A stretch of 64,000 nt of DNA from assembly GCF_007671725.1 (NCBI RefSeq), contig NZ_VCNM01000001.1, positions 434,001 to 498,000 on the forward strand. Reading direction: 5' to 3'. The position numbers and the translations under genes were made by a program. Source of the DNA: Halorubrum depositum (GTDB taxonomy: Archaea > Halobacteriota > Halobacteria > Halobacteriales > Haloferacaceae). Below are positions 41,178 to 50,281 of this stretch, piece after piece; the first letter of the stretch is position 1, and each line of letters begins with the position of its first letter. Below the pieces are notes generated by a model. The model was not told the origin of the DNA. It made no database searches and saw only the letters and a program-made list of their open reading frames with translations.

Positions 41178-42407
41178 CTACCGGCTCGGCGGCTCCGGCT
41201 CCGAGCGCGCCTCGACGTCGACGCGGTCGTGGATGTGTCCCTCGCGCTCGCGCAGGTGCCGCGGGGTCCGGTCGTTGCTGACGGCGAGGACCTCGCCGAC
41301 GATGCTGTGGGCGATCTGATACGGCGAGCCGCCGCCGAGGTCGAGCCCGATCGGCGTGTACAGCGACGCGAGTTCGGACTCGTCGAACGTCGTCCCCTCG
41401 TCGTCGTACGCCTCCATCATCTCCTCGAACCGCTCCCGCGGGCCCATCAGGCCGACGTAGGGGGCCGGCGACCGGAGCAGCTCCTCGGCGGCGATGCGGT
41501 CGTCGACGAAGTTGTGAGTCATCACGACCGCGTGCGTCCGCTCGTCGAGGTCGAGCGCGTCGGCGATCCCCGCCGGCGACGTCGTCACGGTCCGGTGGGC
41601 GTCGGGGAACCGCTCCTCGAGGTCGACCCCGCCGCGGAAGCCGACGACGGTGACCCGGAAGTCGTTCCGCTCGGCCAGTTCGACCACCGGTCCGACGTCG
41701 TGGCCGGTGCCGAAGACGACGAGGTCGTCCGGGGCGGCGAGCCCGTCGACGAACACCTCCAGCGTCGCGCCGGTCCCGCCTTCGACCGTGACCACGTCGG
41801 CGGCGCCGCGCGCGGCGAGGTCCGCCGCCGGCCCCGCGAGCGCCTCGGCCGGCCACCCGTCCGCGGGCGACCCGTCGGGGAGCGTCAGCCGGTCCTCGTC
41901 GGGACGGTAGTACGCGCGCTCGCCGAGGCGGTCGCGGTCGGTGTCCGCGGCGTCGTCGACGTCGCCCGCACCGTCCCCTTCTCCCTCGCCGCCCGCGGAG
42001 AGCACCGTGAGCACCGCGACGTCGCGGCCGGCCCCGAACGCCTCGACGGCCGGGCGGTACGTCTCGTCTAACGGTTCCAGGAGGACGTCGATCACGCCGT
42101 TACAGCCCACGCCGAGCCCCCAGACGTCGTCGTCGCCCTCCATCAGATCGTACGTGACGCGATCGGGGCGGCCCGTCTCGCGGACCGCTTCCGCAGCGGC
42201 GAGCAGGTCGTCCTCGACACAGCCCGCCGTGATCGAGCCGACGCCCGTCCCGTCGTCGTCGAGGAGCATCTTCGCTCCCGGGCGACGGTAGGCGTTGCCC
42301 TCGACGTCGACGATCGTCGCGAGCACGTCGGTGCCGTCGGCGTCGAGTCGGTCGCGAACGCGCTGTACCACCTCGGTCTCCGGTACGCTCCAGTTGCTTG
42401 CTGTCAT
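41178..42407 (-). CDS. XdhC/CoxF-family maturation protein
   Basis: 409-aa protein with both XdhC domains: an N-terminal XdhC_CoxI domain (TIVDVEGNAYRRPGAKMLLD, GSITAGCVEDDLL) and a C-terminal Rossmann domain (DLVVFGTGHDVGPVVELAE, AVVMTHNFVDDRIAAEELL, YVGLMGPRERFE). A 70-residue acidic linker separates them. XdhC proteins bind molybdenum cofactor and help insert the terminal sulfur before it is loaded into the hydroxylase. It is the last gene of the cox operon, 6 bp after the DUF364 gene. Confidence 0.93.
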   Translation of the reverse strand: MTASNWSVPETEVVQRVRDRLDADGTDVLATIVDVEGNAYRRPGAKMLLDDDGTGVGSITAGCVEDDLLAAAEAVRETGRPDRVTYDLMEGDDDVWGLGVGCNGVIDVLLEPLDETYRPAVEAFGAGRDVAVLTVLSAGGEGEGDGAGDVDDAADTDRDRLGERAYYRPDEDRLTLPDGSPADGWPAEALAGPAADLAARGAADVVTVEGGTGATLEVFVDGLAAPDDLVVFGTGHDVGPVVELAERNDFRVTVVGFRGGVDLEERFPDAHRTVTTSPAGIADALDLDERTHAVVMTHNFVDDRIAAEELLRSPAPYVGLMGPRERFEEMMEAYDDEGTTFDESELASLYTPIGLDLGGGSPYQIAHSIVGEVLAVSNDRTPRHLREREGHIHDRVDVEARSEPEPPSR

Positions 42408-42413
42408 GTCAGG

Positions 42414-43307
42414 TCACAGGTCGATGGTCGCCGGCGCGTCGCGCGCCGCGTACACCTTCCGAACGCCGCGGTCGTGGAGGTCCGTGCCGCAGGCGCCGCC
42501 CGCCACCGCGGCCCGCGCCCGCCAGGGGTCGTCCACCGCCGCGCCGGCGACGACGTCGACGCCGCGCTCGAACAGCGGGTCGGGGAGCGACGAGGCGGTC
42601 GCCCCCACCACGACGACGGTCGCCGACGCGGGGGCCGCGTCGAGATATCTCTCGATTCCGCCGTACACGAGCGTCGATCCGGTGACGAAGACCACGTCCG
42701 CCCCCTCCATCGCGGCCGCGGTCTCCGCCGGGGAAAACGACCGGAGCGCGACGCCCGCGGGGGTCGCCACCGTCGCGGGGTCGACGGGGTCGCGCTCGAT
42801 GACGCGGACCTCGACACCGTCGAACTTCCGGAACGCGGGCCGGAACAGCCCGACCGTGACGACCCTCTCGACCGACGGGTCGAGCAGTGCCATCGGGTCG
42901 CCGTCGCGCCAGTCGAGCAGCGGCGCCGCGCATGCGTTCAGCGCCGCCACCGCGAGCGCGCGGGCGCCGAGGTCGCTATCGGCGGTCGCGATTCGGTCGC
43001 CGTCGGCCACCGCGCCCGCGCGGACCGGCGCCAGCAGCCCTTCGACGTCCTCGGGGACGGTCGGCGCGGCGCCGTCGGGGAGGTGCGCGAGCCCGGCCGC
43101 GGGTCGCCGTCCGTCTCGCTTCTCCCGTTCGTTTTCGGCCGCGAGTTCCACCAGCGCGACGGAATCCCCGACCGTGACGCGGTCGAGGCGGACCTCCGTT
43201 AGCGCGCCGCGGTCGCGGAGCGCGTCGCGTGTCGCCCGCAAAACGGGACCGGGCCACTCCTCGTCGGCGTCGGCAGAGCCCGCGACGCCACCGTCTCCCT
43301 CCTTCAT
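42414..43307 (-). CDS. DUF4213/DUF364 (heavy-metal-chelation fold) protein
   Basis: 297-aa protein. The N-terminal half matches the DUF4213 layout (EVRLDRVTVGDSVALVEL), and the C-terminal half the DUF364 Rossmann-like domain (VVTVGLFRPAFRKF, GADVVFVTGSTLVYGGIE). DUF364 proteins are often seen near molybdenum, nitrogenase or corrinoid genes and are thought to bind metals or oxyanions. ATG 43307 overlaps the coxE stop (ATGA). Its place inside the cox operon suggests a part in building the Cu-Mo centre of CO dehydrogenase, which is inference. Confidence 0.85.
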   Translation of the reverse strand: MKEGDGGVAGSADADEEWPGPVLRATRDALRDRGALTEVRLDRVTVGDSVALVELAAENEREKRDGRRPAAGLAHLPDGAAPTVPEDVEGLLAPVRAGAVADGDRIATADSDLGARALAVAALNACAAPLLDWRDGDPMALLDPSVERVVTVGLFRPAFRKFDGVEVRVIERDPVDPATVATPAGVALRSFSPAETAAAMEGADVVFVTGSTLVYGGIERYLDAAPASATVVVVGATASSLPDPLFERGVDVVAGAAVDDPWRARAAVAGGACGTDLHDRGVRKVYAARDAPATIDL

Positions 43308-44722
43308 ACGACACCCCCGTCGCCGGTCCGCGTGTCGTCGCCGGTGCGACCGCGCTCTCTCCGTGTCGCGCCGGTCCGGCGCGGGTCGTGCTCGTAGCCG
43401 ACCGGCCCGCCGAGCCCGCGGCGCTCGATCTGGCGGGCGGCCTCCGCGAGGTCCGCCGCCTCGGCGAACCCGAACAGCCCGTCGACGTAGGGGGCCGCGT
43501 CGCTCATCCCGCGGGACGCCGGCTCGAACGACGGGGAGACGGCGAGCGGGTTGAGCCAGACGACGCCGTCGGCCCGGTCGGAGAGCCACGTGATCCCGTC
43601 CGTGAGCAGGTCGGGGTCGCCGACGTCGAGCCCGTCGCTCACGACGACGACGACCGTCCGCCGGTCGACGGCGTGCGGCGCGGTCCGGCGCAGTTCGCCG
43701 AGCGCGTGCCCGATCCTCGTGCCGCCGCCCCACTCGACCTCCGCGGCGCGGAGCGCGTCGGCCGGCGAGCGGGCCGGGTCCGCGAACGCCGCCGTCGCCT
43801 CCGCGAGGTCGGTGTCGAAGAGGAAGACGCGGGCGTCGCGCGCGCTCGCAGCGACCCGCTCGCCGAGCCCGAGCAGCGCGCTCCGGTCGATCGTGTCGAG
43901 GACCGACCCGCTGACGTCGACGAGCAGACAGCACCGCAGCTCGCTCGGCGTCGGCTCGTCGCGCGGGAGGTCGATCGGCGCGCCGCCGGTCTGGAGGCTC
44001 GCCCGCAGCGCGCCCCGCGCGTCGACGAGCGGACCGGTCGGCGACCGGCGGCGGCGGCGGCCCGGGAGCGAGGAGAGCGCGTCGACGAACCGGTCCGCGG
44101 CCGCGCGCTCCGCGCCCGACGGAGCCGGCACGTCCGCGTCGACGAGCGCGCTCTCGCCGACCGCGCTGTACCGGTGTCCGTCCGTCTCCTCGCGCGGCTC
44201 GTCGGTCGGCCGGTCGCCGGCGGCGTGGCGGCGGTCGGTCGGGATCCGGACGGTCGGGTCGCCGTCCCCGTCGGCGTCCATCTCCGGCGGCTCCGCGCCG
44301 TCGAGCAGGCCGGGCTCCTCCGCGTCGGCGGCGTCGGAGCCGGCGGCCGGTCCCGTCTCGTCTCCCTCTCGGTCGCCGTCGTCGTCCCCCTCGTCGCCCG
44401 CCGGCGACGGCCCGTCGTGGGCGGTGGCGATCCGGTCGAGGCCACTCCGGAGCCGGTGCCAGAACGTCGGGAACGCCTCCGCGAAGGCGTCGCCGTCGGC
44501 GGTCTCGGAGAGCAGGCTCGCGCGCAGCGCCGCCTCAACCCGGTCCTCGTCGTCGAGGCCGACCGCCGCGAGCGCGCGGGCGGCGTCGAGGGCTCCGGAG
44601 GCCGGCACGGCGACGCCGTCGCGCCGGAGCACGGCCACGAACCGGATCAGCTCCGCGAGGAGGTGCTCCCTCGCGGCCGGGAAGTCGGGCGTCTCCGTCG
44701 CGGCGCGGTCGGGGGGCGCCAC
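43304..44722 (-). CDS. coxE: VWA-domain protein CoxE
   Basis: 472-aa CoxE-like protein. A helical N-terminal region (ELIRFVAVLRRDGVAVPASG) is followed by an acidic disordered stretch (about 115-200) and a C-terminal von Willebrand A domain with the MIDAS text LLVDVSGSVLDTIDRSALL (DxSxS) and VVVVVSDGLDVGD. In Oligotropha, CoxD and CoxE mature the [CuSMoO2] cluster of CO dehydrogenase after the Mo cofactor is in place. GTG 44722, two bases after the coxD stop, is chosen since no ATG lies between. Confidence 0.9.
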   Translation of the reverse strand: MAPPDRAATETPDFPAAREHLLAELIRFVAVLRRDGVAVPASGALDAARALAAVGLDDEDRVEAALRASLLSETADGDAFAEAFPTFWHRLRSGLDRIATAHDGPSPAGDEGDDDGDREGDETGPAAGSDAADAEEPGLLDGAEPPEMDADGDGDPTVRIPTDRRHAAGDRPTDEPREETDGHRYSAVGESALVDADVPAPSGAERAAADRFVDALSSLPGRRRRRSPTGPLVDARGALRASLQTGGAPIDLPRDEPTPSELRCCLLVDVSGSVLDTIDRSALLGLGERVAASARDARVFLFDTDLAEATAAFADPARSPADALRAAEVEWGGGTRIGHALGELRRTAPHAVDRRTVVVVVSDGLDVGDPDLLTDGITWLSDRADGVVWLNPLAVSPSFEPASRGMSDAAPYVDGLFGFAEAADLAEAARQIERRGLGGPVGYEHDPRRTGATRRERGRTGDDTRTGDGGVV

Positions 44723-44724
44723 GG

Positions 44725-45729
44725 TCAGTCGACCCGCTCGGCCGCCGCGCTCGCGGCGTCGTGGAGGCGTTCGAGCAGTTCCGCGTCGACGCGGCCGACG
44801 TCCTCCGCCTCCTTCAGCAGGCAACCGATCGTCCGCTCGATCTCGTCGGGCGCGAGCGTCTCGTCGGCGTCGTCGTGGCGGAGCGCGGCGACCGCGCGGG
44901 CCCAGTCCAGCGTCTCGGCGACGCCCGGGCGCTTGAGGAACGACTCCTCGCGCAGGCGCTCGACCACCGAGCACACCTCGGCGGCGACGGCGGCGTCGAG
45001 CTCCGGCACCTTCCGGCGGACGATCTCGTACTCAGTCTCGAACGACGGGGGCTCGACGTGGAGGTAGAGGCACCGTCGCTTCAGCGCGTCGCTCAGCCCC
45101 CGCGTCCGGTTCGACGTGAGGATCACGATCGGCGGCGTCGACGCGCTCACGGTGCCGTACTCCGGGATCGACACCTGGAAGTCCGAGAGCAGCTCCAGCA
45201 GGAACGCCTCGAACTCCTCGTCCGCGCGGTCGATCTCGTCGATCAGCAGCACCGGGGGGCGGCCCTCCGAACTGCGGAGCGCGCGCAACAGGGGGCGTTC
45301 GAGGAGGTACTCCTCGCCGAACACGGAGCCGGCGGCGTCGCCGTCGCCCCCCTCGTGCTCGCGTCCCCCGGCCACCGCGCCGGCGTCGCCGTTCGTCGCG
45401 GCGCCCCCGGCGACGGTACCCTCGTCGGCCTGCACGGCGAGCAGCTGCTTGGTGTAGTTCCACTCGTAGAGGGCATTCTCGGCGGTGAGCCCCTCGTAAC
45501 ACTGGAGGCGGATCAGCTCCGTGTCGAACCCCGCCGCGAGCGTCTTGCCGAGCTCAGTCTTCCCGCTGCCGGGCGGCCCCTCGACGAGGAGCGGGCGCCC
45601 CAAGCGAAGGGCGAGGTCGACCGTCGTCACCGTGCGGTCGTCGGCGACGTAGTCGGTCGCTTCGAACCGCTCGCGCAGCTCCTCCTCGGTGAGCGAGGCG
45701 AAGGGGTTCCCGTCGAGCTCCCCGTTCAC
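44725..45729 (-). CDS. coxD: MoxR-type AAA+ ATPase CoxD
   Basis: 334-aa AAA+ ATPase: Walker A GPPGSGKT (51-58), Walker B VLLIDEIDRADEEFEAFLLE (from 160), sensor 1 IVILTSNRTRGLSDALKRR. MoxR/CoxD ATPases act with the VWA partner (CoxE) as chaperones for metal-cluster assembly. A 38-residue Gly/Ala-rich insertion (100-137) lies before Walker B. Its ATG overlaps the stop of the XdhC-YHS gene. Pairing with coxE in this order is as in known cox clusters. Confidence 0.94.
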   Translation of the reverse strand: MNGELDGNPFASLTEEELRERFEATDYVADDRTVTTVDLALRLGRPLLVEGPPGSGKTELGKTLAAGFDTELIRLQCYEGLTAENALYEWNYTKQLLAVQADEGTVAGGAATNGDAGAVAGGREHEGGDGDAAGSVFGEEYLLERPLLRALRSSEGRPPVLLIDEIDRADEEFEAFLLELLSDFQVSIPEYGTVSASTPPIVILTSNRTRGLSDALKRRCLYLHVEPPSFETEYEIVRRKVPELDAAVAAEVCSVVERLREESFLKRPGVAETLDWARAVAALRHDDADETLAPDEIERTIGCLLKEAEDVGRVDAELLERLHDAASAAAERVD

Positions 45730-46922
45730 GCCTCGGCCCCCTCGAGGTACGACGCCGGGTCGTTCGCGAACGAGTCGGCGCAGCCGTGACAGCAGAAGTG
45801 GTACGTCTCGCCGTCGTGCTCGACCGACGCGTCCGCCGTCGCCGGGTCGACGGTCATGCCGCAGACCGGGTCGATCGCGGGCTCGTCGTCGCTCCCGTCA
45901 TCGTCGGCGGGTTCGGTGTCGTCGCCGTCGGCGGTCTCGCTGCTTCCATCATCGTCGGCCGAACCGACCGCAGCGGTATCGCTCACCCCGGCCGTCCCGC
46001 CCGCCCTCGCCGGGCTCGCCGCCGACCGCTCGCCGACGACCTCGGCGAGCAGGCTCGCCGCGATCGCCGCCGGGGTGTAGGCGGCCACGTCGACGCCGGC
46101 GGGGTTGGTCACGGCCCCGGCGACGTCGTCGACGTCGCGGTCGAGCAGCCCCGCGGCGCGCTCGGTCACCTCGGCCGCCCGCTCGTCGCTGCCGACGAGG
46201 CCCACGTACGGCGCGTCCGCGAGGACGCCGGCGGCGACGCCGCGCGCGTCGTACTCGCCCATCGAGGCGACGACGACGAGCGGCGCGGCGCCGACGCTGT
46301 CTGCGATCGCCTCGTGGTCGACCGTGTCGAGCACCCGGGTCGCATCCGGCACGTCGCGGTCCGCGTCGCCGTCGGCGACGACGAGCGTCACGTCGACCGC
46401 GAGCTCGTCGGCCAGCCGCGCGAGCGACCGCGTCACCGGGGAGTCGCCGACGACGACGAGCTCGGTCGTCGGCGTCACCGGCTCGATGAACAGTTCGAGG
46501 ACACCCTCGCTGTGACACGTCATCGGGAAGGCGTCGAGCCCGGGACGGTCGACCGTCTCCGGGTCGGGCGCGATCCCGACGAGCCGGGGGCTCCCCTCCT
46601 CGATCGCCTCGACGCCCTGCGTCGCCACGACCGACTGCGCGCAGGCCGCGCCGCCCACCCAGCCGTGGATCTCGCCGTCGGCGGTGACGACCGCGCGGTC
46701 GCCGACGTTGGCCGACACCGGCGGCTCGCGCCGGACGATCGTCGCCCGCGCGTACGGCTCGCGGCGCTCGGCGAGTTCCGCCTCCAACGCGGAGACGTCG
46801 CCGTCGTCGATCCTCGTCGCGGCCCGGCTCGGTTCGTCGTCGGGCCTCTGGCCCCCGTCGGGTACGGGCTCGTGGGCCTCGACGTGCTCGGTCTCGTCGT
46901 GTTCGGTCTCGTCGTGTGTCAT
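45726..46922 (-). CDS. XdhC/CoxF-like protein fused to a YHS metal domain
   Basis: 398-aa fusion. Residues 40-300 are XdhC-like: ANVGDRAVVTADGEIHGWVG, CAQSVV, then Rossmann text ELVVVGDSPVTRSLARLADEL and APYVGLVGSDERAAEV. A 50-residue acidic linker leads to a C-terminal YHS domain (350-398) with IDPVCGMTVD and FCCHGCADSF; Cys354, Cys377, Cys378 and Cys381 could bind copper or another thiophilic metal. The N-terminus is rich in His/Glu. It lies between coxL and coxD. Mo-cofactor handling plus a copper-type domain on one chain fits the Cu-S-Mo centre of form I CO dehydrogenase; the link is inference. Confidence 0.9.
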   Translation of the reverse strand: MTHDETEHDETEHVEAHEPVPDGGQRPDDEPSRAATRIDDGDVSALEAELAERREPYARATIVRREPPVSANVGDRAVVTADGEIHGWVGGAACAQSVVATQGVEAIEEGSPRLVGIAPDPETVDRPGLDAFPMTCHSEGVLELFIEPVTPTTELVVVGDSPVTRSLARLADELAVDVTLVVADGDADRDVPDATRVLDTVDHEAIADSVGAAPLVVVASMGEYDARGVAAGVLADAPYVGLVGSDERAAEVTERAAGLLDRDVDDVAGAVTNPAGVDVAAYTPAAIAASLLAEVVGERSAASPARAGGTAGVSDTAAVGSADDDGSSETADGDDTEPADDDGSDDEPAIDPVCGMTVDPATADASVEHDGETYHFCCHGCADSFANDPASYLEGAEA

Positions 46923-47015
46923 CAGTTGGTGGAAGCGGTCCCGCCGCCCCGGTCGGTTCGGCCGAACGGGCGGCCGGCGCGACCGAGGGGCGGCGCGCGG
47001 CTGGCTGCGTGCGGC

Positions 47016-49511
47016 TCAGTCGTCGGCCGGTTCGGCGTCGTCGCCGAGGTCGAACTCGACGTTGTGGGCGGGCTGGTGGGCCAGCCCGGCCTCGTCGAGC
47101 GTCTCCCAGACGACGTCCGGCGTCATCGGCATCTCCACGTGGGAGACGCCGGCGTGGCTCATCGCGTCGACGACCGCGTTGACGATCGCCGGCGGCGACC
47201 CGACGGTGGGCGACTCGCCGACGCCCTTCGCGCCGATCGGGTGGTGCGGCGACGGCGTGACCGTGTGTCCCGTCTCGAAGTTCGGGATCTCGTTGGCCGT
47301 CGGCAGCAGGTAGTTCATGAAGTCGCCGCCGGTGACGTTGCCGTTGTCGTCGTAGGTGACCTTCTCTAACATCGCGGTGCCGATCCCCTGGGCGAGCCCG
47401 CCGTGGATCTGACCCTCGATGATCATCGGGTTGATTCGGTTGCCGCAGTCGTCGACCGCGACGAACTTCTCGAAGTCGACCTCGCCGGTCTCGCGGTCGA
47501 CCTCGACGACGACGATGTACGAGCCGAACGGGTACGTCATCTCCGGCGGGTCGTAGTAGTTCACGGCCTCCAGCCCGGGCTCCTCGTCGCCGGGGTGGTT
47601 CATGTAGGCGCCGGCCGCGATCTCCGTGATGGTGATCGAGCGGTCGGGCGCGCCCGCGACGTGGAACTCGCCGGACTCGCGGTCCCACTCGATGTCCTCC
47701 TCGGCGGCCTCCAGCTCGTTGGCGGCGATCGACTTCGCCTTGTCGCGCACCTTGCGCGCGGCGACGGCGGCGGCCGCGCCCGCGACGGGCGTCGACCGCG
47801 ACCCGTACGTCCCGAGCCCGTACGGCTCGGTGTCGGTGTCGCCGTGCTCGACCGTAATCGAGTCGACGTCCATCCCGAGCTCCTCGGCGACGATCTGCGC
47901 GAAGGTGGTCTCGTGGCCCTGCCCCTGCGTCTGGACGCCGACCCGCAACACGGCGTTGCCGGTCGGGTTCACGCGCAGGTCCGCGGAGTCGAACATCTCG
48001 ATCCCGGCGATGTCGCACTGCTTGCCGGGTCCGGCGCCGACGACCTCCGTGAACGAGGAGATGCCGATGCCGATGAGCTTGTCGGCGTCCTCGTCGATCC
48101 GCCGCTGCTGCTCCTCGCGGTAGTGCTCGTAGTCGGCCATCTCGAGGGCCTTGTCGAGCGCCTTCTCGTAGTTCCCGGAGTCGTAGTTCCAGCCCGTCGC
48201 GGACTCGTACGGGAACGCGTCGGAGGGGATGAAGTTCCGCCGGCGGATCTCCGCCGGGTCCATCTCCAGCTCGTCGGCGAGCACCTTCACCATGCGCTCG
48301 ATGAGGTACACCGCCTCCGTGACCCGGAACGAGCACCGGTAGGCGACGCCGCCGGGCGCGGTGTTGGTGAACGCGGCCGTCAGCGAGCCGTACGCGGCCT
48401 CGATGTCGTACGAGCCGGTGAAGATGTTGAAGAAGCCGGCCGGGAACTTCGACGGCTGGGCCGCCGCGTTGTACGCGCCGTGGTTGGCGAGCACGTCGAC
48501 CTTGACGCCCTCGATGACGCCGTCCTCGGTGGCGGCGAGCTCGCCGGTCATGTCGTAGTCGCGGGCGAACCCGGTCGTCTGGATGTTCTCGGAGCGCTCC
48601 TCGATCCACTTCACCGGCTGTTCGAGGACGTACGACGCCGCGGCGGCGACGACGTACCCCGGGTAGATCGGCACCTTGTTGCCGAACCCGCCGCCGACGT
48701 CGGGGCTCACGATCCGGACCTTATGTTCCGGGATCCCCGACACCTGCGAGAACAGGGTGCGGTGGGCGTGGGGCGCCTGCGAGGTCATGTGCACCGTCAT
48801 CTTGTCCATCCCGGGGTCCCAGTCGGCGACCGCGCCGCACGTCTCGATCGGGGCCGGGTGGAGCCGCTGGTACAGCATGTCCTCCTCGACGGTGACGTCG
48901 GCCTCGTCGAACACCTCGTCGGTGGCCTCCTTGTCGCCCGTGTCCCAGTCGAAGATGTGGTTGTCCTCCTGGTCGTCGAGCTCGTCGCGCACGAGGGGGG
49001 CGTCCTCCTCGAGCGCCTCCTCGGCGTCGACGACGGGGTCGAGCACGTCGTAGTCGACCTCGACCTTCTCGGCGCCGTCCTTCGCCGCGTAGCGGTCCTT
49101 CGCGATGACGGCCGCGACCTCCTGCGACTGGAACTTCACCTTGTCGTTGACGAGCACGTCCTGCGTGTCGTCCATCAGCGTCGGCATCGTCGCGAGGTCG
49201 TGCTCCAGTAAGTCCTCGGCCGTCAGCACCGCGACGACGTCGTCCATCGCCTCGGCGCGAGAGCCGTCGATCTCCTCGATCCGGGCGTGGGCGTGCGGGC
49301 TCCGGACGATCTCGCAGTGGAGCATGCCCGGCTTCTTGATGTCGTCGACGTAGTTGCCGCGGCCGGTGATGAAGCGCTTGTCCTCCTTGCGCGTCACCTC
49401 CTCGCCCATGCCGCCGCGGCCGTGGCCGCAGTGTTTCTCCGGGTCGGGACCGCCGTCCTCGTCGTGCTGATACTCCGTCTCCGCGTCGGGGGTATCCGGT
49501 TCGCTGCTCAT
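47016..49511 (-). CDS. coxL: Aerobic CO dehydrogenase large subunit, form I (CoxL)
   Basis: 831-aa molybdenum hydroxylase. The active-site loop reads [11 protein letters not shown]390-R396 is AYRCSFR, the AYxCSFR motif that defines form I (true) CO dehydrogenases, with Cys393 as the Cu/S ligand. Glu766 in [12 protein letters not shown] is the catalytic glutamate. Cofactor-binding text includes DVGGGFGNK and QGQGHETTF. Form II or xanthine dehydrogenase would have other residues in place of CSF. The first 35 residues are acidic and His-rich, a halophilic extension. The stop of coxS overlaps its ATG (ATGA). The enzyme oxidises CO to CO2 and passes two electrons to CoxS, CoxM and the respiratory chain. 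Confidence 0.96.
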   Translation of the reverse strand: MSSEPDTPDAETEYQHDEDGGPDPEKHCGHGRGGMGEEVTRKEDKRFITGRGNYVDDIKKPGMLHCEIVRSPHAHARIEEIDGSRAEAMDDVVAVLTAEDLLEHDLATMPTLMDDTQDVLVNDKVKFQSQEVAAVIAKDRYAAKDGAEKVEVDYDVLDPVVDAEEALEEDAPLVRDELDDQEDNHIFDWDTGDKEATDEVFDEADVTVEEDMLYQRLHPAPIETCGAVADWDPGMDKMTVHMTSQAPHAHRTLFSQVSGIPEHKVRIVSPDVGGGFGNKVPIYPGYVVAAAASYVLEQPVKWIEERSENIQTTGFARDYDMTGELAATEDGVIEGVKVDVLANHGAYNAAAQPSKFPAGFFNIFTGSYDIEAAYGSLTAAFTNTAPGGVAYRCSFRVTEAVYLIERMVKVLADELEMDPAEIRRRNFIPSDAFPYESATGWNYDSGNYEKALDKALEMADYEHYREEQQRRIDEDADKLIGIGISSFTEVVGAGPGKQCDIAGIEMFDSADLRVNPTGNAVLRVGVQTQGQGHETTFAQIVAEELGMDVDSITVEHGDTDTEPYGLGTYGSRSTPVAGAAAAVAARKVRDKAKSIAANELEAAEEDIEWDRESGEFHVAGAPDRSITITEIAAGAYMNHPGDEEPGLEAVNYYDPPEMTYPFGSYIVVVEVDRETGEVDFEKFVAVDDCGNRINPMIIEGQIHGGLAQGIGTAMLEKVTYDDNGNVTGGDFMNYLLPTANEIPNFETGHTVTPSPHHPIGAKGVGESPTVGSPPAIVNAVVDAMSHAGVSHVEMPMTPDVVWETLDEAGLAHQPAHNVEFDLGDDAEPADD

Positions 49512-50281
49512 TTGGTGTCACCTCGGTCGTCCGCGTCGGTGTCGGCGGCGTCGTCCGTGCCGCCCGCGTCGCCCGCGGCGTCCGCGTCGTTCGCCTCGAG
49601 GAGCGCGTCGCGGTCGAACGGGTCCGCCCCGTCCGGGCCGCCGCAGCAGTCCTCTCGGCCGCAGAACGTGTCCGCGTCGCCGCCGAACTCGGGGGCCGCG
49701 TGGCCGCCCTCGGGCGACGCGTCGCCCTGAGGCGACGCCGCGGACCCGCCGCCAGTCGCTCCGTCGGCCGCGACCGCGCCGCCGTCGGCCGCGGCGCGGT
49801 TCTCCAGCTCCTCGGCCGCGTACTCGATCGATCGGACGATGTTCTGGTAGCCGGTACAGCGACAGAGGTTCCCGCTGATCGCGTCGCGGATCGTCTCCTC
49901 GTCCGGGTCCGGGTGCTCGTCGAGCAGCGCCTTGCCCGCCATCAGCATCCCCGGCGTGCAGTAGCCGCACTGCAGGCCGTGCTCCTCGCGGAACCCCTCC
50001 TGGAGCGGGTGGATGTCGTCGGCCTCGGGGAGGTCCTCCATCCCCTCGACGGTGAGGATCTCCGCCCCGTCGGCCTGCGCGGCGAACATCAGGCAGGACT
50101 TGATCGGCTCGCCGTCCTTCAGCACGGTACAGGCGCCGCAGTTGCCCGTGTCGCAGCCGATGTGCGTGCCCGTCATGTCCAGGTCCTCTCGGATCGCGTG
50201 GACGAGCAGGCGGCGCGGCTCGACCTCGATCGTGTGTTCGGTGCCGTTGACCGTCAGCGTGATCTCGCGTTCGTCAGTCAC
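49508..50281 (-). CDS. coxS: CO dehydrogenase iron-sulfur subunit CoxS, extended
   Basis: 257-aa small subunit. Plant-type [2Fe-2S] ligands are Cys43, 48, 51 and 63 ([12 protein letters not shown]); the second cluster uses Cys105, 108, 140 and 142 ([17 protein letters not shown]). The normal CoxS ends near residue 160. Here about 95 extra residues follow, low-complexity but with a CGREDCCGG cluster (Cys207, 212, 213). It carries electrons from the Mo site to FAD in CoxM. It overlaps both coxM and coxL by 4 bp. Confidence 0.95.
   Translation of the reverse strand: MTDEREITLTVNGTEHTIEVEPRRLLVHAIREDLDMTGTHIGCDTGNCGACTVLKDGEPIKSCLMFAAQADGAEILTVEGMEDLPEADDIHPLQEGFREEHGLQCGYCTPGMLMAGKALLDEHPDPDEETIRDAISGNLCRCTGYQNIVRSIEYAAEELENRAAADGGAVAADGATGGGSAASPQGDASPEGGHAAPEFGGDADTFCGREDCCGGPDGADPFDRDALLEANDADAAGDAGGTDDAADTDADDRGDTK

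Noticed and set aside
45949-48609. 886-codon minus-strand frame over coxL and XdhC-YHS
   Set aside because: Out-of-frame shadow on the same strand, almost all Arg/Gly/Ala/Pro. The real genes are in the other frame with clear motifs.
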